A DNA stretch of 64,000 nucleotides from Sandarakinorhabdus limnophila DSM 17366 (GCF_000420765.1 NZ_ATVO01000007.1:162513-226512); one strand, 5' to 3'; positions 8,815 through 18,754 are shown, numbered from the stretch's first letter. The notes: generated by a model from the letters alone, not told the origin. Program-made: numbers and translations.

Positions 8815-9286
8815 TCAGCGTGTATAGTTGGTGGCCACCCAGTCGCGGTAGCTGCCGTCGATCACCGCCCGCCACCAGCCTTTATTGGCCAGATACCAGT
8901 GCAGGGTTTCGGCAAAGCCCTGATCGAAGGTCCGCGCCGGAGCATAGCCTAGTTCGGCGCGTGCCTTGGTCTCGTCAATGGCATAGCGCCGATCATGGCC
9001 AGGACGATCGGTGACGAAGGTTTTCAGGCTGGCGGTGGGCTGGCCCTTGGCTGCCGGCGAGCCCGGGAAGCGCGCGGCGAGGCCGGGGTCAGCGGCAAAG
9101 GCGGCATCCACGGCAGCGCACAGCGTTTCGATCACGGTCAGGTTGGGCAATGGGCACCGCTACCGATATTGTAGGTCTTGCCCACCCGGCCCTTGAGCAG
9201 GGTCGCCTCGATGCCGCGGCAGTGATCTTCCACATGCAGCCAATCACGGATCTGCATGCCGATCCACAGGTCTTCATCTTCGTTCC
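8815..9286 (-). pseudogene. rfbB: Remnant of dTDP-glucose 4,6-dehydratase (rfbB), 5'-truncated and frameshifted
   Basis: Only the C-terminal part of an RmlB-type nucleotide-sugar dehydratase remains. The upstream piece reads [19 protein letters not shown] and continues to KTYNIGSGA. The frame then shifts by one base at about 9155-9165, where a run of three C probably lost one. It resumes as [10 protein letters not shown] and runs to the normal-looking C-terminus ETLHWYLANKGWW. The NAD-binding fold and the catalytic YxxxK are absent. The piece from 9150 down is still open and could start at a TTG, but it would be a fragment. It marks a lost polysaccharide gene set together with the sugar transferase remnant next to it. 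Confidence 0.82.
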
Positions 9287-9353
9287 TTCGTCACTACGAC
9301 GAAGCCCCAACCCTCCTTAATTCACAACCTCAAATCTGTGCCATTGGTGCTGA

Positions 9354-9455
9354 CGGGGGACACTCTATTACATTGAGAATTGGTCGATCTGGCTCGATCT
9401 CTACATCTTGGTGCGGACCGTGGGTGCGGTTTTACTGCCCCGGAATGCCTTCTGA
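9354..9455 (+). pseudogene. C-terminal remnant of a polyprenyl-phosphate sugar transferase (exopolysaccharide initiation)
   Basis: Thirty-three codons read RGTLYYIENWSIWLDLYILV and continue to LLPRNAF before a TGA at 9453-9455. The phrase YYIENWSIWLDL is the characteristic near-terminal motif of undecaprenyl-phosphate glycosyl-1-phosphate transferases. An in-frame TGA at 9351 precedes it, and no upstream part is found. The rest of 9286-9647 shows no other recognisable gene. With the rfbB remnant it shows that an exopolysaccharide locus once lay here and was cut from both sides. Confidence 0.65.
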
Positions 9456-9647
9456 GAGCGGTTGGCCGAGGGCGGGGCACGGCCTGCCGCAGACCTGACC
9501 GACCCTGGGCGGACAGAATGTCGCATTAGTAGCAAAATTACCATTCGCCACTTGGCGGCGACATAATCTTACCCTAAGCGCGGCTTCTATCACGATTTCC
9601 TGTCCGTTGGCCGGCCTTTGCCGTGTCAGCGGCAATGGTTGGGCAGA

Positions 9648-12600
9648 ATGAACATGGTTGATCCCACTGCTGCTGCGCGTGTCCAGATGCTGGTTCCCGG
9701 TGTCAATCCGGTGCGCACCCGAGCCGATTGGGAGGCAATGCGTGCCGAAGTTCTGACGGATCCGGGCGCGTTCCACGGCAGGATTGCTGCCCAAAACCTG
9801 CATTGGCTGGTTGATGTCGCCGGCCGCCCGGCCTGGCTGAGCAAATCGGAGGCCGGTTGGACCGGTTGGGATGCCGAAACCGCCGCGTCAGTGACCGCCG
9901 ATCTGGGCGACGATTTCGTGCCCTGGACGCGCGCCTTCAACGCCGATGACGCGCCCAACTTCCGCTGGTTTGAAGGTGGCCGCACCAACGCCGCCTTCAA
10001 CGAGCTCGATCGCCACGTGCTCGCCGGCCACGGCGCGGAAGCCGCCTTCATCTTCGAGGGTGACCGCTGGGATCTCGCCGCCAACAATGGCCGCGGCGCG
10101 CCGGTCGATTGCGTCACCGTCTCGCGCCGTCAGTTGCTGCTGGAAGCCGCCAAGTGTGCCGTCGCATTGCAGAAGCTCGGCCTCAAGGCCGGCGACCGCA
10201 TCGCGCTCAACATGCCCAACGTGCCGGCCCAGCTGTACTGGACCGAAGCGGCCAAGCGCATCGGCGTCATCTACACGCCGGTGTTCGGCGGCTTTTCGGA
10301 TAAGACATTGTCTGACCGCATCCACGATGCCGGCGCCCGTATCGTCATCACCGCAGACGGCGGCTATCGCAACGCCCAGATCGTGCCGTTCAAGACCGCC
10401 TATACCGATCCGGCGCTGGACAATTATGTGCCGGTCAATGTCGCGCTGCGGATGCTTGAGGACCGCCTGGGCGGGACCGATCTTGGCCTGTCCGACACGA
10501 CCCGCACCGCCATGGCCGGCATCGTAACGGCGGCGCTCAAGGGCGAAGTTACCGTCGAGCGCGGTGACGTGATGCGCGGCCTGGGCCGGGCGCTGGCCGA
10601 ACTGGGTAAGGAAGGCCTGGTTGATGCCGCGCAGTCCGCCCGCATCCGCATCGCCATCGCCGAAACACTGGTCTCCACCCCGCCGCGCGTCGATGCGGTG
10701 ATCGTTGCCAATCATGCCCATGTGCCCGATATCGTCTGGCGTGATCGCGATGTGTGGGGCCATGATCTCACCAACGCCGCGCTGGCCGACATCCTCGCTG
10801 CGGCCGGCTTGCCCGATGAAGCGGCATTGCATGCGCTCGACGATCAGGCGTTCGTGGCGGCCCTCTGGAAGGCGTCGAAGCCGCTTCCGGTGGATGCCGA
10901 ATATCCGCTGTTCTTCATCTACACCTCGGGTTCCACCGGCAAGCCCAAGGGCGTCGTCCACGTCCACGGCGGCTATGCCAGCGGCATCATGGAGACCATG
11001 AAAGTGGCCTTCGACGCCCGCCCCGGTGATACCATCTTCGTTGTCGCCGATCCGGGCTGGATCACCGGCCAGAGCTACATGATCGCCGCCGCGCTGCTGA
11101 GCCGCGTCACCACCGTGCTGGCCGAAGGCTCGCCGGTGTTCCCGCACGCCGGCCGCTTTGCCGCCATGATCGAGAATCACGGCGTCACCATCTTCAAGGC
11201 CGGTGTCACCTTCCTGAAGGCGGTGATGACCGATCCGCAGAATCTGAAGGACATCCAGGCCTACGACCTCAGCGGCTTGCGCGTCGCCACCTTCTGCGCA
11301 GAGCCCTGCTCGCCGCCGGTGCAGGCGTTCGGCATGGAGAATATCACGCCGCAGTACATCAACAGCTATTGGGCGACCGAGCATGGCGGCATCGCCTGGA
11401 CGCATTTCTATGGCAACGGCGATTTCCCGCTGGCCGCGGATGCCCGCACCTTCCCGCTGCCGTGGATCGTGGGCGATGTGTGGGTGGAAGACGAAGCCGG
11501 CGACAGACAAGCCCGCGTGCTGTTGAACCGCGACGGAAGCGATGGCGTCACCTGGCGCAAGGCTGGCCGCGGCGAGAAGGGCGAGATCATCATCGCCGCG
11601 CCCTATCCCTATCTCGCCCGCACCGTATGGGGCGATTCCGAGAATTTCCGCGTCGAAAATGGCGCCGTCGCCTCCGGCTGGGCCGGTGACTCGGTGCGCT
11701 GGCGCGATGGTTACTGGAGCCGCTGGCAGGGCGTGTGGGCCTATACCCAGGGCGATTTCGCCGTGCAGGGCGATGATGACGGCTTCTCGCTGCATGGCCG
11801 TTCGGATGACGTGATCAACGTGTCTGGTCACCGCATGGGCACCGAGGAAATCGAAGGCGCCATCCTGCGCGACAAGGCGCTCAATCCGGAAAGCCCGGTC
11901 GGCAACGTGCTCGTGGTCGGCGCGCCGCACCGCGAGAAGGGGCTGACGCCGCTCGCCTTCATCACGCCAGCCCCCGGCCAGATCATCACCCGCGATGACG
12001 AACGCCGGCTTTCCGACCTTGTGCGCACTGAAAAGGGCGCGGTCGCCGTGCCGGGCGATTTCCTGGTCGTCTCCCAGTTCCCCGAAACCCGCAGCGGCAA
12101 ATACATGCGCCGCATGGTGCGCGCGCTGGTGGAAGGCACGCCGATTGGTGACGTCACCACGCTGAAGAACCCGGAGAGCTTGGACGAGCTCAAGCGCGTC
12201 ATCAGCGCCTGGGAGCGCAAGCAGCGCCTGTCCGAAGATCAGGATATCTTCGATCGCTATCGCTATTTCCGCATCCAGTACAACACGGTCGCGCCCGGCA
12301 AGAAGGTGGCCACGGTGTTCATCACCAACCCGCCGGTGAACGCGCTCAACGAACGCGCCATCGACGAACTGGTGATCGTCGTCGAGCATCTGTCGCGCCG
12401 CGATGATGTGGCCGCCGTGGTGTTCACCGGTGACGGTACCGCCAGCTTCGTGGCGGGCGCTGACATCCGCCAGTTCCTGGAAGAAATCCACACGGTTGAA
12501 GAAGCCCGCGTGCTGCCGGCCAACGCCCAGCTGGCGTTCGGCAAGATCGAGCAGATGGGCAAGCCCTGCGTCGCGGCCATTCAGGGCGTGGCGCTGGGCG

Positions 12601-15143
12601 GCGGCATGGAATTCGCGCTGGCCTGCCATTATCGCGTCGCTGAAAGCCACGCCCGTTTCGGCCAGCCAGAAATCCGCCTGCGCCTGCTGCCGGGCTATGG
12701 CGGTACCCAGCGGCTGCCGCGTCTGCTCACCGATCGGCGTGGGCCGGAAGGGATGCTGGATGCGCTTGATCTGATCCTCGGTGGACGCAGCGTCGAAGCG
12801 GCGGATGCGCTGGACATGGGCGCCATCGATGCCATCGCCGATGGTGCCAATGATGCGCTCAGCCTCGCTCATGCCGCCGTGCGTGAATTCGTGCGCCTCG
12901 GTGACACCAGCCATCTGGGCCGCGCCTGGGCGGAACGCCGCAAGGCTGCCAAGAGCGCCTGGCAACATGAAGGCCATGTCGATCTGGATCATGCGCTGGC
13001 CGATCCGTTCGTGCAGCGAATCCTGAAGCAGCTCGATTGGGCCGGCCGCGGCAAGGCCGGTGAGCGCGCCATCGATGCGATCCGCACCGGCTGGACTCAG
13101 GGCATGGCCGCCGGCCTCGCTCGCGAAGCCGAATTGTTCAGCGAAGCCGTGGTTGATCCCGAAGGCGGCAAGACCGGCATCCGCCTGTTCATGGACAAGA
13201 AGGCGCCGCCGTTGCCGGTGCGCCGTAACGGCGTGCACATTGAAGCTGAGTTCGACGCCAAGGCAGAGCGGCTGGAAGCGGCCGGCGACCTGCTGCCGGT
13301 GGGCGCGCCCTTCTTCCCCGGCGTCACCCCGATTCCGGGCCATCAATATGGCTTCGGCATCGCCCGCAGCCCGGATACCGGCGCGCCGCAGTTCGGTCCG
13401 CCGGAAACCCACGAGAAGCAGTTGATCGTGCCGACGCCGCAGCCGGAGCCGAACGAGGCGCTGGTCTATCTGCTCAGCAGCGAAGTGAACTTCAACGATA
13501 TCTGGGCCTTGACCGGCATTCCTGTCTCCCCGTTCGACAATCACGAGGAAGATGTGCAGCTGACGGGTTCCGGCGGTTTGGCGCTGGTCGCCGCGCTGGG
13601 CAGCGAAGTTCGCGGGCAGGGCCGGCTCAAGGTGGGTGATATGGTGGCGGTCTATTCCGGCACCTCTGATCTGCTCAGCCCGCAGGCCGGGCGTGACCCG
13701 ATGTATGCCGATTTCTCCATCCAGGGGTACGAGACGAAATCGGGCAGCCATGCCCAGTTCCTCACCGTGCAGGCGCCGCAGCTGCACCCGGTCCCCGGCG
13801 ATCTGACGCTGGAACAGGCCGGCAGCTACATCCTCAACCTCGGCACCATCTGGCGCTGCCTCTACACCACGCTGGAAATCATCGGCGGCAAGACCATCTT
13901 TATCGAAGGTTCGGCCACCGGCACCGGGCTTGATGCGCTGAAATCAGCCAAGGCCAGCGGGCTCGCCGTGACGGGCCTGGTTTCCAGCCCGGCCCGTGCC
14001 GAGTTCGTGATGTCCAAGGGCGCCGTGGGCGCGCTCGATCGCACCGATCCGCGCTTCAAATCGCTGTTCACCTCGGTGCCCGATGGCACGAAGGCGGATT
14101 GGGCGGCGTGGGAACAGGCCGGCGAAGCGCTGGTGGCGGAATACAAGGCGCTGAATGGCGGCAAGCTGGCGGATTATGCCGTGTCCCACGCCGGTGAAAC
14201 CGCCTTCCCGCGCAGCTTCCAGTTGCTGGGCGATGGCGGCGTGCTGGCCTTCTATGGCGCGTCGTCGGGCTATCACCTCAGCTTCATGGGCAAGAAGGGC
14301 GGTTCCGATCCGGTTTCCATGTTGGCCCGCGCCGGTGCGCGTGGCGGCGAGGCCGTGCTGATCTTCTATGGCCCCGGCACCACCCAGCTGGCGGACGAGA
14401 CCGGCCTGGAGATGATCGAGGCGGCGCGCGGGCTGGGTTGCCGCATCGTGGTTGTCACCAACACCGATGGCCAGCGCGAGTTTATCCTGTCGCTGGGCTT
14501 TGAAGATGCGGTGGCGGGCGTCGTGTCCCTTGAAGGCATCAAGCGGCGTGAAGGCGCCAATTTCGATTGGCCCGACACCATGCCGCGCCTGCCGGTGGCG
14601 CGCGAGGATATCGAGAATTTCCGCGAGGCCGTGCGCCAGTTCCAGGACAAGACGCTGAAGCCCTTCGGCAATGCGGTGGGCAAGCTGCTGCGTTCGCCGG
14701 ACAATCCGCGCGGCAACCCGGATATCGTGCTGGAACGCGCCGGGCAGGACACGCTGGGCGTGACGACGGCGCTGGTGAAACCGTTCACCGGCCGCGTGGT
14801 CTATTGCGAGGACATGGCCGGGCAGCGGTATAATTTCTACGCGCCGCAGGTATGGACGCGTCAGCGCCGGATCGTGATGCCGATGGCGGAAATCCGCGGC
14901 ACACACTTGTGCAACGCCTACGAAGTCACCCGCATGAACGACATGATCGCGGCCGGCATCCTGGACGTGACCGAGCCGACGGTGGTGCCGTGGGAAGGAC
15001 TGCCGGAAGCGCACCAGAGCATGTGGGACAACCGCCACACGGGGGCGACTTACATCGTCAACCACGCGCTGCCGGCGATGGGGCTGCGCGGCAAGGATGA
15101 ACTCTACGAGGCTTGGGCGTCGTTGAAGGGGCAGGGGGAATGA
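9648..15143 (+). CDS. pcs: Propionyl-CoA synthase, trifunctional (acyl-CoA synthetase / enoyl-CoA hydratase / acryloyl-CoA reductase)
   Basis: This 1831-residue protein fuses three enzymes in the order known from Chloroflexus and Erythrobacter propionyl-CoA synthase (about 1820 residues). Residues about 90-850 are an AMP-forming acyl-CoA synthetase, with the phosphate loop YTSGSTGKPKGV at 425-436 and the C-terminal catalytic lysine in SGKYMRR at K818. Residues about 890-1180 are a crotonase-fold hydratase (GVALGGGMEFALACHYR and GQPEIRLRLLPGYGGTQR). Residues about 1265-1831 are a medium-chain reductase related to crotonyl-CoA carboxylase/reductase. The expected net reaction turns 3-hydroxypropionate, CoA, ATP and NADPH into propionyl-CoA, with acryloyl-CoA kept inside the protein. 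ATG 9648 is preferred; ATG 9654 is equally possible. Its stop overlaps the mcr start. Confidence 0.95.
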   Translation: MNMVDPTAAARVQMLVPGVNPVRTRADWEAMRAEVLTDPGAFHGRIAAQNLHWLVDVAGRPAWLSKSEAGWTGWDAETAASVTADLGDDFVPWTRAFNADDAPNFRWFEGGRTNAAFNELDRHVLAGHGAEAAFIFEGDRWDLAANNGRGAPVDCVTVSRRQLLLEAAKCAVALQKLGLKAGDRIALNMPNVPAQLYWTEAAKRIGVIYTPVFGGFSDKTLSDRIHDAGARIVITADGGYRNAQIVPFKTAYTDPALDNYVPVNVALRMLEDRLGGTDLGLSDTTRTAMAGIVTAALKGEVTVERGDVMRGLGRALAELGKEGLVDAAQSARIRIAIAETLVSTPPRVDAVIVANHAHVPDIVWRDRDVWGHDLTNAALADILAAAGLPDEAALHALDDQAFVAALWKASKPLPVDAEYPLFFIYTSGSTGKPKGVVHVHGGYASGIMETMKVAFDARPGDTIFVVADPGWITGQSYMIAAALLSRVTTVLAEGSPVFPHAGRFAAMIENHGVTIFKAGVTFLKAVMTDPQNLKDIQAYDLSGLRVATFCAEPCSPPVQAFGMENITPQYINSYWATEHGGIAWTHFYGNGDFPLAADARTFPLPWIVGDVWVEDEAGDRQARVLLNRDGSDGVTWRKAGRGEKGEIIIAAPYPYLARTVWGDSENFRVENGAVASGWAGDSVRWRDGYWSRWQGVWAYTQGDFAVQGDDDGFSLHGRSDDVINVSGHRMGTEEIEGAILRDKALNPESPVGNVLVVGAPHREKGLTPLAFITPAPGQIITRDDERRLSDLVRTEKGAVAVPGDFLVVSQFPETRSGKYMRRMVRALVEGTPIGDVTTLKNPESLDELKRVISAWERKQRLSEDQDIFDRYRYFRIQYNTVAPGKKVATVFITNPPVNALNERAIDELVIVVEHLSRRDDVAAVVFTGDGTASFVAGADIRQFLEEIHTVEEARVLPANAQLAFGKIEQMGKPCVAAIQGVALGGGMEFALACHYRVAESHARFGQPEIRLRLLPGYGGTQRLPRLLTDRRGPEGMLDALDLILGGRSVEAADALDMGAIDAIADGANDALSLAHAAVREFVRLGDTSHLGRAWAERRKAAKSAWQHEGHVDLDHALADPFVQRILKQLDWAGRGKAGERAIDAIRTGWTQGMAAGLAREAELFSEAVVDPEGGKTGIRLFMDKKAPPLPVRRNGVHIEAEFDAKAERLEAAGDLLPVGAPFFPGVTPIPGHQYGFGIARSPDTGAPQFGPPETHEKQLIVPTPQPEPNEALVYLLSSEVNFNDIWALTGIPVSPFDNHEEDVQLTGSGGLALVAALGSEVRGQGRLKVGDMVAVYSGTSDLLSPQAGRDPMYADFSIQGYETKSGSHAQFLTVQAPQLHPVPGDLTLEQAGSYILNLGTIWRCLYTTLEIIGGKTIFIEGSATGTGLDALKSAKASGLAVTGLVSSPARAEFVMSKGAVGALDRTDPRFKSLFTSVPDGTKADWAAWEQAGEALVAEYKALNGGKLADYAVSHAGETAFPRSFQLLGDGGVLAFYGASSGYHLSFMGKKGGSDPVSMLARAGARGGEAVLIFYGPGTTQLADETGLEMIEAARGLGCRIVVVTNTDGQREFILSLGFEDAVAGVVSLEGIKRREGANFDWPDTMPRLPVAREDIENFREAVRQFQDKTLKPFGNAVGKLLRSPDNPRGNPDIVLERAGQDTLGVTTALVKPFTGRVVYCEDMAGQRYNFYAPQVWTRQRRIVMPMAEIRGTHLCNAYEVTRMNDMIAAGILDVTEPTVVPWEGLPEAHQSMWDNRHTGATYIVNHALPAMGLRGKDELYEAWASLKGQGE

Positions 15144-18100
15144 ACGCGATGGGCAAGACCGAAACGCAGGGCCGCCTTGCCGGCAAGGTGGCGCTGATCA
15201 CCGGGGCCGCCGGCAATCTGGGCGGCAGTATCGTGCGGCGCTATCTGGCCGAAGGGGCCACCGTGGTGATGAGCGGCCGAGATGCCGCGCGCACGCAGGC
15301 CGCGCTGGATGCCGCTGTTGCCGATGTCGGCGGCACCGCCAGCATCGTGACGATGGACGGCGCCAACATCGAATCCGTGCGCGCCGGCATTGCCGACGTC
15401 GTCGCCCGCCACGGCCGCATCGATGTGCTGGTCAACAACGCCGGTTCGGCCGGGCCGAAACAGGTGCTGGGCGATCTGCCGCTGCTGCCCGAAGAACTGG
15501 AAGGCACGCCCGACAGCGAGACGGTGGGCGATGCTGCCCGCAACATCATGGTGGTGGCCTGGAATCTGGTGCGTGCCGCCGCTTCAGCAATGGGCGAAGG
15601 CGGCAGCATCATTAATGTCTCCACCATCTTCAGCCGCACCGATTATTTCGGCCGTGCTGCCTACACGGTGCCCAAGGCCGCGCTGAACATCCTTTCAAAG
15701 GGCATTGCGCGTGAACTCGGCACCCGCGGGATTCGCGTGAACCAGCTCTATCCCGGCCCGATTGCTTCCGAACGCATCCGCACCGTTTTTGCCGCCATGG
15801 ACAAGCTGAAGGGCGACGACGCCGGCAGCACCGCCAACCACTTCTTCAACCTGATGGCGCTGGAACGCAGCGTGGGCGAGGACGCCAAGGCCAAGACCTT
15901 CCCGACGCCGGCCGATATCGCCAACACCTGCGTGTTCCTGGGCAGCGATGAGAGCGCCGCCTTTGCCGCTCATGATTTCGAAGTGACCCACGGCATGGCC
16001 GTGCCGCTTGAATCAAAGAGCGAGTTTCTGCACCGGCCCGATCTGCGCGCCATTGATGGTGATGGCCACGGCATCTTGATCAGTGCCGGCAACCAGTTGG
16101 ACGACGCGCTGGCCATGGCCGGGCTGTTCGCCGCCCAAGGCTCAAAGGTGTTGCTCGGTTTCCATGCCCAGGCGGCGCTGGATGATGCCGCCGAGCGGCT
16201 GCCGGCCGGCGTGAAAGCAGTGCGCTTCCCGCGCCATGATCACATGGCGATGGATGCCGAACTGGCGCGCTTCACCGCGCACGTAGCAGCCATCGATGGC
16301 GCCATCATCCTGCCAACGCGCGGCCCGGGCTATTTCCACGGGGCGCTGAACGAAGCCAGCGATGCGGCGGTGGAACGCTTTGTCGATGATGAACTGGAAG
16401 GCGCCATTGCGGTGGCGCGTACGCTCGATCGCTATTGGCAGCAGGGCCAGGATCTACCTGGCGATCCGCGCGTGCTGTTCATCACCAATCCCGACGATGG
16501 CGCCGGCAACGGTTGGGCCGATGTGGGCCGTGCTGCCATCGAGGAACTGCTTCGCGTGTGGCGCGACGAGGCGCGGGTGGCCGCCACGCAGGGCAAGACG
16601 CCCCGCCCGGTGTGGGGCAACCAGATCGTGCGCTTTGGCAACAATGAGCCGGAGAACCGCGATTTCGCCGCCGGCCACGCCGCCCGCCTGCTGCTGGGAG
16701 GCCGCCAGATCGAGCCGATCAACCTGTACATCCCGGCCAGCATCACCAAGGCCACCGGAGCCCGCCGTGCGCTGGCCGGTACGGCGGAAAACATCACCGG
16801 GCTGCATTTGGGCAAGGTGGCGCTGATCACCGGCGGTTCGGCCGGCATCGGCGGCGCACTGGCGCGTCTGCTGGCCTTGGCCGGTGCCAAGGTGATGATG
16901 GTGGCCCGCCGCGAATCCGAACTGGATGCTGCGCGTGAACGCATTGTGGGCGAATTGCAGGATATCGGTTTTGCCGGCGTGGAACGCCGAGTGCTCACCC
17001 TGGCCGGTATCGATGTGGCCGACATGAAATCGCTGAAGCACGCGGTTGACGAGACCGTGCGCGCCTTTGGCCGCATCGATTATCTGATCAACAATGCCGG
17101 TGTGTCGGGCGCGGAGGAGATGGCGGTGGACATGGGGGTGGAGAATTTCCGCCATACCCAGTTTGCCAATCTCATCTCCAACTATGCCCTGATGCATATG
17201 GTTGTGCCGATGATGCGCAAGCAGGGATCGGGCTATATCCTCAATGTTTCCAGCTATTTCGGTGGCGAGAAGTATCTGGCGGTATCTTACCCGAACCGCA
17301 CCGATTATGCCGTGTCCAAATCCGGACAGCGGGCCATGGTCGAATCCATGGCCCGCCACCTCGGGCCGGAAATCCAGATCAACGCCATCGCGCCTGGCCC
17401 GGTGGACGGGGATCGCCTCGCTGGCTTGGGCGGCAAGCCCGGCCTGTTCGAACGGCGCGGCCGGCTGATTCTGGAGAACAAGCGGCTGAACGCCGTCCAC
17501 TCCGCCGTGATCAAATCGGTGCGCGCGGGCGGTTCGGTGGCGCAAATCCTGTTCCGCCTGTCGCGCAACGATTCGGTGCAACTGAGCCACGACAAGTCCA
17601 ACCCGCAGCCGCTGCGGGATCTGGCGCTGGCCTGCGCCCGTGAAGGCGATGAAAGCTGCTGCTGGGATCGTTTCATCCTCACGCCCGTGCTGGCGGCCAA
17701 GCTGCTGAAGCGGCTGCGGCTGGGCGGCTGGCTGATCGGCACCGACTGGCAGAGCCGTGATGAGAGCGACTGGCTGCTGCGCGTGCCGCCCGATGACATG
17801 CCGTGGCTGCCCGTCGCCCAGATCGGCCGCGAAGCCGCCAAGGTGCGCGGCGGCGTGCTTTCCCAGCTCCACCTCGGCAAGATGCCGACGGAGACGGAAG
17901 TGGCGCAGGCCACGGTGTTCTTCCTCGCCGATCGCGCCGTTTCGGGTGAAACCTTCATGCCGTCGGGCGGCCTCAACGTCGAACGCTCGGCCACCGAACG
18001 CGAATTGTTCGGCAGCCCCAAGGCCGAACGACTGGCCCAGATGGGTGGGAAGACGGTGTGGCTGGTGGGCGAGCATCTCGCCGATTATCTGGGTGCCGCC

Positions 18101-18754
18101 GCACAGGGCTTCCTCAATTGCGACGTGGCGCGTGTGGTCCTGATCACCGCGAGTGCCGCCGGGGCGACAGCCATCAAGGGCCATATCGGTAGCGGTGCCG
18201 ACCGGGTCGAATCGCTGCTCATCGACGGCGAGATTGAAACGGCGCTTGATGCAGCGCTGGCGACGTGGGGCCATCCCACCACCATCGTTTCGACGCCTTT
18301 GAAGGCCTTGCCCGATCAACTGTTTGATGCGGACAATCCGCTAGATGGCGATGGCTTTGCCGACGTGGTGGAACATAATCTCACCCACCATTTCCGCATC
18401 GCCCGAAAGGTGTCGCTGTTCGACGAATGCCAGCTGGTGCTGGTTTCGCCCGATGTGCCGATGGGCGAGGGGGCCAAGGGTGCGTTTGCGCTGGCCAATT
18501 TCGTCAAGACGACGCTGCACGCCTTTACGGCAACTATTGCCGTGGAGAATGAGCGGCTAGTGCACGAAGTGGCTGTAAATCAGATCAACCTCACCCGCCG
18601 CGTGCGATCCGAAGAGCCAAAGAACGCGGCCGAGCATGAGGAAGAGGTGCGCCGCTTTGCCCGTGCCGTGCTGCTGGCCGGGGCACCGCTGCCGGATGCG
18701 GAGGACAGCCGTTATCGGAGCCGCATCTATCGGGGCATGAGCCTGACCGTCTAG
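15140..18754 (+). CDS. mcr: Malonyl-CoA reductase, bifunctional tandem-SDR enzyme
   Basis: The 1204-residue protein aligns by eye over its whole length with Chloroflexus malonyl-CoA reductase (about 1220). Two short-chain dehydrogenase modules are present. The first has the NADPH loop TGAAGNLGG at residues 21-29 and the catalytic pair Y175/K179 (YTVPK). The second has TGGSAGIGG at 564-572 and Y723/K727 (YAVSK). In the characterised enzyme the C-terminal half reduces malonyl-CoA to malonate semialdehyde and the N-terminal half reduces that to 3-hydroxypropionate. The start ATG lies inside the pcs stop (ATGA) behind GCAGGGGGA, so translation is probably coupled. Its TAG stop lies in a CTAG shared with the stop of convergent parA. 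Confidence 0.95.
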   Translation: MNAMGKTETQGRLAGKVALITGAAGNLGGSIVRRYLAEGATVVMSGRDAARTQAALDAAVADVGGTASIVTMDGANIESVRAGIADVVARHGRIDVLVNNAGSAGPKQVLGDLPLLPEELEGTPDSETVGDAARNIMVVAWNLVRAAASAMGEGGSIINVSTIFSRTDYFGRAAYTVPKAALNILSKGIARELGTRGIRVNQLYPGPIASERIRTVFAAMDKLKGDDAGSTANHFFNLMALERSVGEDAKAKTFPTPADIANTCVFLGSDESAAFAAHDFEVTHGMAVPLESKSEFLHRPDLRAIDGDGHGILISAGNQLDDALAMAGLFAAQGSKVLLGFHAQAALDDAAERLPAGVKAVRFPRHDHMAMDAELARFTAHVAAIDGAIILPTRGPGYFHGALNEASDAAVERFVDDELEGAIAVARTLDRYWQQGQDLPGDPRVLFITNPDDGAGNGWADVGRAAIEELLRVWRDEARVAATQGKTPRPVWGNQIVRFGNNEPENRDFAAGHAARLLLGGRQIEPINLYIPASITKATGARRALAGTAENITGLHLGKVALITGGSAGIGGALARLLALAGAKVMMVARRESELDAARERIVGELQDIGFAGVERRVLTLAGIDVADMKSLKHAVDETVRAFGRIDYLINNAGVSGAEEMAVDMGVENFRHTQFANLISNYALMHMVVPMMRKQGSGYILNVSSYFGGEKYLAVSYPNRTDYAVSKSGQRAMVESMARHLGPEIQINAIAPGPVDGDRLAGLGGKPGLFERRGRLILENKRLNAVHSAVIKSVRAGGSVAQILFRLSRNDSVQLSHDKSNPQPLRDLALACAREGDESCCWDRFILTPVLAAKLLKRLRLGGWLIGTDWQSRDESDWLLRVPPDDMPWLPVAQIGREAAKVRGGVLSQLHLGKMPTETEVAQATVFFLADRAVSGETFMPSGGLNVERSATERELFGSPKAERLAQMGGKTVWLVGEHLADYLGAAAQGFLNCDVARVVLITASAAGATAIKGHIGSGADRVESLLIDGEIETALDAALATWGHPTTIVSTPLKALPDQLFDADNPLDGDGFADVVEHNLTHHFRIARKVSLFDECQLVLVSPDVPMGEGAKGAFALANFVKTTLHAFTATIAVENERLVHEVAVNQINLTRRVRSEEPKNAAEHEEEVRRFARAVLLAGAPLPDAEDSRYRSRIYRGMSLTV

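Noticed and set aside
9888..13787. 1299-codon minus-strand frame inside pcs
   Set aside because: It is antisense to intact catalytic motifs of pcs, has a His/Arg/Gly-rich composition and no domain. Long antisense frames are expected in such GC-rich genes.
16454..18319. 621-codon minus-strand frame inside mcr
   Set aside because: It is antisense to the second SDR module and has no motif or ribosome site.
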